Shown piece by piece: positions 6,442-11,949 of a stretch of 11,949 bases of DNA (position 1 is the first letter of the stretch; each line of letters starts with the position of its first letter). Origin of the DNA: UBA8231 sp964512165 (GTDB lineage: Bacteria; Latescibacterota; UBA2968; UBA8231). The notes beneath the pieces were generated by a model. It saw only the letters and a program-made list of their open reading frames with translations, searched no databases and was not told where the DNA came from. The stretch lies in assembly GCA_964512165.1 (NCBI GenBank), contig CAZEHQ010000139.1:1-11949 (forward strand), written 5' to 3'. The translations under genes and the position numbers were made by a program.

Positions 6442-7620
6442 ATGCCCCGCCAGCCCCCGCACCTGCCGGCCTCGGAGGCCGGCCTCGACGAGATCCTGCA
6501 GACCGGCCTGGAGGGCGGCGCCCTGCTGTTCACCACCAACCCCGGCCTCGAGGATCTCGCCGCCGCGGAGTTGTGCGAGCGCTTGGCGCCCCTCGGCGTG
6601 GCGGCGCCGGAGATCCGCCTGCAGCTCAAGCCTTGGGGCTTCGGCGGCCACCTCCTCGTGCTGCTGCCGCGGGTCGACGACGCGGTCACCGCGGCCGCCC
6701 TCGCCATGGGCACCATCCACCACGTCCTGCACCCCCTCTACGGCTTCGACCTGCCCGCCGACCCCGGCGCCGGCCTCGACCACATCCACGCGCAGCTGAG
6801 CGAGCGCGGCGTCCCCGCCCTCGGCGAGGACGGCGTCGCCTCCTTCCGGGTCACCACCCGGCGCAGCGGCGAGCACCCCTTCTCCAGCATCGACGTGCAG
6901 CGGCGCGCCGGCGCCGCCCTCTTCGAGCGCTACCGGCGGGCCGTGGACCTCACCGGCTTCGACCGCGAGGTCCGCGTCGACGTGCGCGGGCAGCGCTGCC
7001 TGGTGAGCGTGCAGCTCACCCGGGACCCCCTCAGCCACCGGCAGCAGCGGCTCTACAACCCGGGGGCGGCGGTGAAGGCCAACGTCGCCTGCGCCCTGCT
7101 GCGTCTGGCCGGGGTGGAGCGCGGGCGCCTCCTCGACCCCTTCTGCGGGTCGGGGACGATCCCCATCGAGGCGGCGCGCCTGCACCCGGACCTGGAGATC
7201 GCGGCCAGCGACTACTCCCCCCGCGCCGTGGACGGCGCCCGGCGCAACCTCGAGGCCGAGGGGCTGGACGGCCGGGTCTCCCTGGCCCTCCACGACATGA
7301 CGGACCTGCCCGAGGTCCACCCGCCGGGGGGCTTCGACGCCATCGTCACCAACCCCCCCTTCGGCGTGCGCCTCGGCCGCGGCATGAACTTCCCCGCCTT
7401 CTACGCCCGCTTCCTCGACGCGGCCTCCCACCTGTTGCGCCCCGGGGGCCGCCTGGTCTTCCTGGCGTGGAAGCGGGGTCTCATCGACAAGGCGAACCGG
7501 CCCGCCCGCCGCTTCCGCCGCCTCCACGTGCGCGTCGTCGAGACGGGGGGGATCTACCCGCGGATCTACGTGATGGAGCGGAGGGGGGGTGGGGGAGAGG
7601 CTGAGGCAGGCGGGGGCTGA
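6442..7620 (+). CDS. THUMP-domain RNA guanine-N2 methyltransferase (RlmL/Trm14/TrmN-like)
   Basis: A 392-aa S-adenosylmethionine-dependent methyltransferase. It opens with LLFTTNPGLEDLAAAEL (28-44), typical of the N-terminus of this group. A THUMP RNA-binding region follows (about 80-195, including FRVTTRRSGEHPFSSIDVQR), then a Rossmann methyltransferase domain with motif I DPFCGSGTIPIEAA (232-245), SDYSPRAVDGARRN and motif IV TNPPFG (303-308), the N-P-P-F/Y signature of exocyclic-amine methylation. Known relatives make m2G in 23S rRNA (RlmL) or at position 6 of tRNA (Trm14/TrmN); which one applies cannot be decided here. It starts 16 nt after the phosphodiesterase stop without a clear ribosome site. 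The last about 12 residues are a low-complexity Gly/Glu/Arg tail. It is the third gene of the rightward operon. Confidence 0.9.
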   Translation: MPRQPPHLPASEAGLDEILQTGLEGGALLFTTNPGLEDLAAAELCERLAPLGVAAPEIRLQLKPWGFGGHLLVLLPRVDDAVTAAALAMGTIHHVLHPLYGFDLPADPGAGLDHIHAQLSERGVPALGEDGVASFRVTTRRSGEHPFSSIDVQRRAGAALFERYRRAVDLTGFDREVRVDVRGQRCLVSVQLTRDPLSHRQQRLYNPGAAVKANVACALLRLAGVERGRLLDPFCGSGTIPIEAARLHPDLEIAASDYSPRAVDGARRNLEAEGLDGRVSLALHDMTDLPEVHPPGGFDAIVTNPPFGVRLGRGMNFPAFYARFLDAASHLLRPGGRLVFLAWKRGLIDKANRPARRFRRLHVRVVETGGIYPRIYVMERRGGGGEAEAGGG

Positions 7621-7673
7621 CGGGACCTGGCAGTGGTCGCACTCCGAGAGGATCTTGTGGCGAGTCCCGGTGA

Positions 7674-7937
7674 CTACATGTCCAGCAACTCTTCGTTCTG
7701 CACCCTTTGGCGATGGAGAAGATGGTTCGTCAGCATCCGTAGATTGCTTCCCATGTCGTCAATACGTCTGTCTACACTATCGATGCGCTTGCCGATTCCT
7801 TCATGCGCCGTCTTTGACACCTCGTTGGCATCATCGACGCGCTTCCCCAGGATCTTCCAAAGAGAGAGAACTCCACTAACGGTAACGGCCACAGCCGCAC
7901 CGATGATGGACAGAGTTTGCACCCAGGACTCGGTCAC
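7674..7937 (-). CDS. Small membrane protein: one TM helix plus coiled coil (87 aa)
   Basis: An 87-aa protein with one N-terminal membrane segment (about residues 9-30, LSIIGAAVAVTVSGVLSLW), then a basic stop (KILGKR) and a long charged helix with heptad spacing (KRIDSVDRRIDDMGSNLRML) ending in a hydrophilic tail. The likely topology is an N-terminal anchor with a cytoplasmic coiled coil. This general layout recurs in phage- and plasmid-borne small proteins (compare the reversed order in XhlA-type hemolysins), but I do not recognise the family. It uses GTG; the G-TGA overlap joins it to the tiny ORF before it. By hand count about 64% of third codon positions are G/C, far below the large neighbours, which suggests acquisition. 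Its stop faces the methyltransferase stop 53 bp away. Confidence 0.68.
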   Translation of the reverse strand: MTESWVQTLSIIGAAVAVTVSGVLSLWKILGKRVDDANEVSKTAHEGIGKRIDSVDRRIDDMGSNLRMLTNHLLHRQRVQNEELLDM

Positions 7938-8055
7938 TTGGTTTCTGCTTTGGCCAAACGGTCTTTCTTCCCAAAGTCCATCTCAATTCGCTCCCTTACC
8001 AGATCAGGTGCATCCGAAGACCAAGGTCATTCATGTTCTGCAGGCGTGTTTTCAT
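7934..8055 (-). pseudogene. Possible frameshifted small gene ahead of the TM/coiled-coil protein
   Basis: An ATG at 8055 with AGGAG 8 nt before it opens MKTRLQNMNDLGLRMHLIW and stops at TAA 7998-7996. Shifted by one base, the next frame reads DAPDLVRERIEMDFGKKDRL and on to AKAETK, ending in TGA 7936-7934, which overlaps the GTG of the 87-aa gene. The second part has protein-like helical composition and its own ATG at 7981 (15 codons) with GGGAG 9 nt upstream. Either this is one gene of roughly 38-40 codons broken by a single-base indel, or two leader-like mini-ORFs. Another open stretch ending GAELEQEIQR overlaps the first ATG (ATGA) but has no start codon. All of this rests on reading frames alone. 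Confidence 0.25.
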
Positions 8056-8134
8056 CTCTGGATCTCCTGCTCAAGTTCGGCCCCGACTCCACCGGATCGG
8101 GCCCTGCCGGTAACAATTGGCTATCGCTCCAAGC

Positions 8135-8163
8135 ACCTTACTCGGACGGAAGAATCGGGTCAA
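8135..8163 (-). promoter_or_regulatory. Candidate promoter for the small-ORF patch
   Basis: Minus strand TTGACC (8163-8158), a 17-nt spacer, then TAAGGT (8140-8135). The -35 matches 5 of 6 and the -10 only 3 of 6. Transcription would start near 8128 and cover the mini-ORFs and the 87-aa gene. It sits about 65-90 bp after the comEC stop, consistent with an independent unit inserted there. Confidence 0.3.
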
Positions 8164-8226
8164 GAACAGAGGGGCACTCTTGCATTTTGGGGACCGCCAG
8201 CCCCCGGCACCGAACCCGCGCCCGAC

Positions 8227-10740
8227 TCACGGCGCGCAGTCCTCGCGCACCATCGCCCTCGCCGAGACCCCACCGTCCTGCTGGATCCGCACCACCACGG
8301 CGCCGCACTCGTCCGTCCGGTAGACCCGGGCCCCGGCCTCGCGGAACCGCGCCATCACCTCCGGCGCCGGGTGGCCGAACCTGTTGAAGGCGCCCACCGG
8401 GACGACACAGACCGACGGGCTCACGGCGTCGACGAAGGCCGGCCCCGACGAGGTGCGCGAGCCGTGGTGCGCCGCCTTCACGATCCCGCTCCTCAGCCCC
8501 TCGCCCCACCCCAGCAGGGCCGGCTCCGACGCCTCCTCGATGTCGCCGGTGAACAGCACGCGTGTCTCGCCGTAGTCGAAGCGGACCACCACCGAGCCGT
8601 CGTTCAGGCCGTGGGGAGAGCGGCCCTCGGCGCCGACGAAGTCCGGCCGCGGATGGAGGACCACGGCGCCCACGCCTCCGAGCCCGACGAGGCTGTCCCC
8701 GGCGGCGACTCGGTGATACATGATCCCCCGCTGCTCGATCAGCCGCCGCAGGCGCCGCGCCGTCCACGAGTCGTAGGCCTGGCCGCTGTCGATGAAGTGG
8801 CCCACCTCGACCTGCTCCAGCAGGTGCACCAGGCCGCCGATGTGGTCGGAGTGCGGATGGGAGGCCACGACCACGTCGACGCGGTCCACGCCCCGGTGCT
8901 GGAGGAAGGGGATGACGACGCGCTCCCCGAAGTCGGAGCGCCGGCTGCGGAGGCCGCCGTCGATGACCATGGTGCGGCCGTTGGGGAAGCGCAGGAAGGC
9001 GGCGTCCCCCTGCCCCACGTCGAGGAAGACGATCTCCAGATCCCGATCCCGCAGGACCCGCGGCCAGACCGCGAGATTGCCCCAGGCCAGCAGGGTGACC
9101 AGCAGCAGCACCCGCCCCCGGGGCCGGCGCAGGCCCCAGGCGAGGAGGCCCGCGGTCCACGCCGCCAGGACCAGGGTGAGGACCGAGGGTTTCGGCGTCG
9201 TCAGCGAGGCGAAGGGCAGGCCGGCGAAGGCATCCACGGCGCCTATCAGGCCCTCCAGGGCGAGGTAGTTGGCACCGTTGAACAGGGTCCCGGCCAGGGG
9301 CCACCAGGGACCGGTGAGGACCGCCAGCAGGCCGAGGGAGACGGCGGCCCCGAGGAGGGGCACGACGACCAGGTTGGCCGCCAGCGACACCGGCGCGAAC
9401 TGCTGGAAGTGCCAGGCGATGAGGGGTCCCGTGCCCAGCTGCGCCGCCACGGTGACGCACAGGGGCGACAGCACCCACTTGCCCAGGGCCCGGTCCTCGT
9501 CGCGCCAGGCCGGGGGCCACAGCGACATGAGCAGGCCGTGGAGGGCGACGATGGCGAGGGTGGCGCCGAAGGAGAGCTGGAAGGAGAGGGTGAGGAGGCT
9601 CGCCGGCCACAGGCAGAGGATGACGATGGCCGCCAGGCCGAGGGAGTTGTAGACCTCCCCCCGGCGGCCGATGGCGCGGCCCACCAGCACCACCCCGGCC
9701 ATGATCGAGGCGCGCACCACCGGCGCCTGCAGGTCGGTGAGCAGGGCGTAGAGGAGGAGGACGGCGGTCGTGGCCAGGCAGGCGGCCCCCGGGGGCGCGC
9801 GGGCCACCCGGAAGAGGGTGTAGAAGAACAGGGCCACGAGGCCGACGTGGAGGCCGCTGATGACGAGGGCGTGGGCCAGCCCCGTGTGCCGGAAGCGGTC
9901 CGCCACCTCGGCGGGGATGCGGTGCTTCTCGCCGAGGAGCATGCCCCGCAGCAGGCCGGCCGGGGGTCCGGAGAGGTTCGCCTCCAGGGCGCGGCGCAGC
10001 TCCCGCCGCAGGGGCAGGACGAGGTGCTCGCGCCACCAGACCGCGGGCCGGGCCTCGACGCGCAGCAGCTGATCGCGCCGGTACGCCGAGGCGGTGGCGT
10101 GCACCCCCTGCAGGTGGAGGTAGCGGCGGAAGTCGAAGGCCCCGGGGTTGCGCGCCGGCTGGGGCCGCCTCAGGCGCGTCTTCAGCCAGATGCGGTCACC
10201 GGCGCCGGCCGGCAGCCGGAAGCCGCGCAGGGTCACCCACACCCGTCCCGCCAGATGGAGGGGGTCGCCCTCCGCGGGGTCCCACCCCTCGGCCTCCAGG
10301 ACGAGCCGCGTCCGGCGTTCCCCCTCGGCCTCGCTCTCCTCCGCCTCGCCCACCAGCCGGCCCACCAGGACGCCGCGATCGCCCAGGGCCTCCGAGCGCA
10401 TCACGTGGTGCGGCGGCCACAGCCGTGTGTGCTGGTGGTAGCGGAACCCTCCCGCGCAGGCGGCCAGCGCCAGCAGGCAGATCGAGGTCGGGAGGGGCCC
10501 CCGGGCGGTCAGGCACCCCGCCAGGCCCACGATCCCCGCCGCGGCGGCCCCCCACTGCCACAGGGAGAGGGGCGGCGCCAGCTGGTCGGCGGCCAGGATC
10601 CCGGCGCCGAGGGCGGCGGCGGTCCACAGGGCCGGCCGTCTCCTGGCCTGAGGTCCGGGCACGGAGAGCACGCCGCAATCGGCGTACCGGGGCCGGGTGG
10701 CGTCGTCACCGAGGCCCTGACTGCGAGCCGGCTCGAGCAA
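8227..10740 (-). CDS. comEC: ComEC/Rec2 DNA-uptake channel protein
   Basis: ComEC carries one strand of incoming DNA across the inner membrane during natural transformation. Numbered from the TTG at 10740 (837 aa), it has an N-terminal membrane pair and a soluble DUF4131/OB-like region (about 35-230); the Competence membrane domain (about 255-530) with the hallmark HTGLAHALVISGLHVGLV at 285-302; and a C-terminal metallo-beta-lactamase-like domain (about 568-830) with FLDVGQGDA (572-580), SHPHSDHIGG (627-636: H628, H630, D632, H633), TGD (731-733) and HHGS (758-761). The metal-binding residues of the nuclease-like domain are kept, so the protein looks complete and functional. The start is uncertain: no ribosome site precedes the TTG, and in-frame GTGs at 10671 and 10662 would remove 23-26 residues lying before the first membrane helix. 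No other competence genes are in the window. Confidence 0.93.
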   Translation of the reverse strand: MLEPARSQGLGDDATRPRYADCGVLSVPGPQARRRPALWTAAALGAGILAADQLAPPLSLWQWGAAAAGIVGLAGCLTARGPLPTSICLLALAACAGGFRYHQHTRLWPPHHVMRSEALGDRGVLVGRLVGEAEESEAEGERRTRLVLEAEGWDPAEGDPLHLAGRVWVTLRGFRLPAGAGDRIWLKTRLRRPQPARNPGAFDFRRYLHLQGVHATASAYRRDQLLRVEARPAVWWREHLVLPLRRELRRALEANLSGPPAGLLRGMLLGEKHRIPAEVADRFRHTGLAHALVISGLHVGLVALFFYTLFRVARAPPGAACLATTAVLLLYALLTDLQAPVVRASIMAGVVLVGRAIGRRGEVYNSLGLAAIVILCLWPASLLTLSFQLSFGATLAIVALHGLLMSLWPPAWRDEDRALGKWVLSPLCVTVAAQLGTGPLIAWHFQQFAPVSLAANLVVVPLLGAAVSLGLLAVLTGPWWPLAGTLFNGANYLALEGLIGAVDAFAGLPFASLTTPKPSVLTLVLAAWTAGLLAWGLRRPRGRVLLLVTLLAWGNLAVWPRVLRDRDLEIVFLDVGQGDAAFLRFPNGRTMVIDGGLRSRRSDFGERVVIPFLQHRGVDRVDVVVASHPHSDHIGGLVHLLEQVEVGHFIDSGQAYDSWTARRLRRLIEQRGIMYHRVAAGDSLVGLGGVGAVVLHPRPDFVGAEGRSPHGLNDGSVVVRFDYGETRVLFTGDIEEASEPALLGWGEGLRSGIVKAAHHGSRTSSGPAFVDAVSPSVCVVPVGAFNRFGHPAPEVMARFREAGARVYRTDECGAVVVRIQQDGGVSARAMVREDCAP

Positions 10741-10838
10741 AGCCGGACGGACGGACGAATTGCAGCCTCGGCGGGCGTGATGCCGCCGCGTCCCTCCCCG
10801 GGGGACCCTGGAGCGGGGCCGGGGATGTGGAGCTCACT

Positions 10839-11390
10839 TCAGCGTGGAGTGCACGTCCTGGGGAGTGACGAGTTGCCGTTGATGTTCCACTGGTCTTCGG
10901 GGTCACCGGAGCCGGACAACGCGGCGAATCGAATCAACCCCGAAGGAAGAAACTCCATTGCCATGACGTCGCCGGAGGGAGTTCTCCACTGGGCGGAGAG
11001 CAGGCCCTCTACTCCAGCGGAGATCTGCGGATGGTGCAGATGCCGTTCGCGTACCAGGAATCTGGCCAGAAACCGCAGGGAATCGAGGTCCATGGGTGAG
11101 TTGTCCGGGTCTTCTTCAACGACCTGCCGAAGGTAGTCGACTCGAGCGGCGATCCTCTCGAGTCCGGACTGCCTGAGCAGGGAGACACTTCCCTCGTACG
11201 GGCCTGCGACATCGACCTCTGGTTCCCAAGGTGAGCGGTCGATGCTCTCTATCGACAAAGCAGACCTCCGGGCTGCAACCGCGGGAGGACCTGCTACCGC
11301 ATCCTTCTCTCTCATTGGTGGCCGCAAGGACGACGCCGGCACCTCCGCCGTTCGTCCAAAGGAGATGATGTCCGGGGGAGCCATGGTCAT
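10839..11390 (-). CDS. Hypothetical protein (183 aa) of the small-gene cluster
   Basis: Unrecognised soluble protein. Residues 1-60 are low in complexity (Pro, Ala, Ser, Arg) and probably disordered. The remainder looks folded: helices at about 66-118 (LLRQSGLERIAARVDYLRQV; DLDSLRFLARFLVRERHL), then a strand-rich end with WRTPSGDVMAMEFLPSGLIRFAAL (135-158). That last segment, a hydrophobic strand followed by EFLPSG and IRFAA, looks like the conserved core. ATGs at 11390 and 11384 are both possible and neither has a clear ribosome site. It begins 3 nt after the stop of the 87-aa gene, so the two are coupled. The final nine residues (PRTCTPR end) look out of frame: see the finding on the C4 run at 10872-10875. 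Codon use is less GC-rich than in comEC. Confidence 0.72.
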   Translation of the reverse strand: MTMAPPDIISFGRTAEVPASSLRPPMREKDAVAGPPAVAARRSALSIESIDRSPWEPEVDVAGPYEGSVSLLRQSGLERIAARVDYLRQVVEEDPDNSPMDLDSLRFLARFLVRERHLHHPQISAGVEGLLSAQWRTPSGDVMAMEFLPSGLIRFAALSGSGDPEDQWNINGNSSLPRTCTPR

Positions 11391-11393
11391 GCT

Positions 11394-11657
11394 TCAGTTG
11401 AGATCGTCGAATCTCCGGGCGACGGACAGAATGCTCTCCAGGTCTCTGTCGATCGACTGCTGCAGCAGAGAACGCTGGTTCGGGGTCGCTTCGCCCGGGA
11501 CTCGGATGCTGTCCCGGACCAGTTCCCGAACGGTCTCCGCGAACTTCACGGGGTCTACTCCGAACTTCCTCATATGGTCTTCACACAGAAGGGCGAGGAG
11601 TATCTGGAGCGAGGACAGATCGGCGAGAAGCTTGTCGTGCTGCTCTTGATTGATCAT
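11394..11657 (-). CDS. Hypothetical helical protein (87 aa) of the small-gene cluster
   Basis: An 87-aa acidic protein predicted to be almost all helix. Helix 1 is about 4-31 with a Leu-rich middle (LLADLSSLQILLALLCEDHM); then KFAETVRELVRDSIR, a loop with Pro54 and Pro59, and SLLQQSIDRDLESILSVARR. It has no signal peptide, and the Leu-rich run is amphipathic and broken by charges, so a cytosolic protein is likelier than a membrane one. The ATG at 11657 has TAAGG about 4 nt upstream. About 76% of third positions are G/C by hand count, clearly lower than comEC. It sits between the 66-aa ORF (its stop 5 nt upstream) and the 183-aa gene (start 3 nt downstream), typical of a tight operon. I cannot assign a family. 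Confidence 0.68.
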   Translation of the reverse strand: MINQEQHDKLLADLSSLQILLALLCEDHMRKFGVDPVKFAETVRELVRDSIRVPGEATPNQRSLLQQSIDRDLESILSVARRFDDLN

Positions 11658-11662
11658 CGGCC

Positions 11663-11863
11663 TTACCCAATCCCTGGTAGCCTGAGCGCGCTGGAATCCA
11701 CCTGAAGTACAAACAGATCGCTCTCCCGAAAGTCAAGAACCGTCCGAGCTTGCTCGGCCCAGCCCTGCTGAGCAAGCTCCATGCCGAAATCGCCGTGGAG
11801 CGATCCTCCTGAGCGCGCATCAAGGCCGTTCTCGAGTAGACGGGGCGCCTCGACCCCGTTCAC
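11663..11863 (-). CDS. Possible first gene of the cluster (66 aa, start uncertain, perhaps truncated)
   Basis: An open frame from GTG 11863 to TAA 11665-11663. The second half looks protein-like: MELAQQGWAEQARTVLDFRE, then SDLFVLQVDSSALRLPGIG, which gives a helix and a beta strand. The first 27 residues are less convincing. The GTG directly abuts GGGGAGG, and it lies only 23 bp from the divergent start of the fxsA-like gene, unusually close. An in-frame ATG at 11782 would leave 39 residues but has no ribosome site. The piece may be a genuine small gene or the C-terminal remnant of a longer one. Third-position GC (about 62% by hand count) matches the two genes after it, not the chromosomal neighbours. 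Confidence 0.4.
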   Translation of the reverse strand: MNGVEAPRLLENGLDARSGGSLHGDFGMELAQQGWAEQARTVLDFRESDLFVLQVDSSALRLPGIG

Positions 11864-11878
11864 CCTCCCCGGTATATT
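11850..11878 (+). promoter_or_regulatory. Candidate promoter of the fxsA-like gene, short or no leader
   Basis: TCGACC (11850-11855, 4 of 6 to TTGACA), a 17-nt spacer, then TATATT (11873-11878, 5 of 6 to TATAAT). The ATG at 11887 is only 8 nt beyond the -10, so the transcript would start within 0-3 nt of it. No Shine-Dalgarno sequence is present between them. Confidence 0.45.
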
Positions 11879-11886
11879 GGCGCACC

Positions 11887-11949
11887 ATGCTCTTCCGCCT
11901 GGTCCTCCTCTTCGCCCTCCGGCCCGTGATCGAGCTGGCCCTGCTCGTG
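11887..11949 (+). CDS. fxsA: FxsA-like cytoplasmic membrane protein, N-terminal fragment (window edge)
   Basis: The first 21 codons of a rightward gene. MLFRLVLLFALRPVIELALL is a hydrophobic segment with a Pro and a Glu in its second half (PVIE), the pattern that opens FxsA-family proteins, whose first membrane helix carries a conserved Glu. FxsA is a small inner-membrane protein named in E. coli for relieving F-plasmid exclusion of phage T7 when overexpressed; its normal role is not well defined. The identification rests on only 20 residues and on the strong promoter-like sequence just upstream. The gene is cut by the window end. Confidence 0.6.
   Translation, partial: MLFRLVLLFALRPVIELALLV

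Noticed and set aside
7621..7669. Inverted repeat CGGGAC...GTCCCG between the convergent methyltransferase and 87-aa genes, as a terminator
   Set aside because: The 6-bp arms are 37 nt apart and no T-run follows; likely chance.
10795..10812. Palindromic TCCCCGGGGGA region upstream of comEC as hairpin or operator
   Set aside because: Short G/C-only symmetry is expected often at this GC content, and no supporting promoter or T-run is nearby.
7633..11136. Plus-strand open frame of 1167 codons covering the comEC region
   Set aside because: It is the antisense shadow of comEC in GC-rich DNA: composition is Pro/Arg/Gly/His/Glu-rich with no recognisable motif, while the minus strand carries all ComEC motifs.
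11581..11823. Minus-strand ORF of 80 codons overlapping the 66- and 87-aa ORFs
   Set aside because: It overlaps the better-supported 87-aa gene by about 77 bp in another frame and its translation is Ser/Arg-rich without structure.
1..11949. tRNA, rRNA, CRISPR arrays, IS elements or recombinase genes
   Set aside because: No cloverleaf-like segment, evenly spaced repeats, terminal inverted repeats or transposase/integrase motifs were seen on reading both strands.

Overview
The window is about 12 kb of very GC-rich bacterial DNA. Third codon positions are almost all G or C in the large genes. Gram-negative traits are a secreted-side lytic transglycosylase, a lipobox protein and a full-length ComEC. 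The style suits an uncultured high-GC lineage, for example the Krumholzibacteriota/Eisenbacteria part of the FCB group or a deltaproteobacterial relative. That assignment is a guess from composition and gene style; no rRNA or tRNA is present to test it.

Layout. (1) 1-4507, leftward: an NRAMP-superfamily transporter lacking the canonical metal motifs, a lipoprotein with an HExxxH metalloprotease-like motif 36 nt downstream, a 380-bp non-coding gap, a 55-aa coiled-coil microprotein, a membrane-anchored TPR/SLT lytic transglycosylase, and possibly the first codons of another gene at the left edge. (2) 4508-4623: a divergent promoter region. (3) 4624-7620, rightward: a GNAT acetyltransferase, an alkaline-phosphatase-superfamily phosphodiesterase whose GTG start overlaps the GNAT stop, and a THUMP-domain RNA guanine methyltransferase; spacing suggests one operon. 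(4) 7674-8226, leftward: a lower-GC patch with an 87-aa one-helix/coiled-coil protein preceded by tiny, apparently broken ORFs and a candidate promoter. (5) 8227-10740, leftward: comEC, complete. (6) 10839-11863, leftward: a compact cluster of three small lower-GC genes of unknown family. (7) 11887 to the right edge, rightward: the first 21 codons of an FxsA-like membrane protein.

Functionally the window is mostly cell-envelope, transport and RNA-modification housekeeping, with two small acquired-looking patches flanking comEC. Several starts (transporter, FxsA-like, perhaps GNAT) lie immediately downstream of -10-like boxes and lack a Shine-Dalgarno sequence, so leaderless or very short-leader mRNAs may be common here. 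I do not see a well-supported new defence or mobile system. The best candidates for something undescribed are the three-gene cluster at 10839-11863, the motif-deviant NRAMP/lipoprotein pair, and the microprotein patch at 7674-8163.
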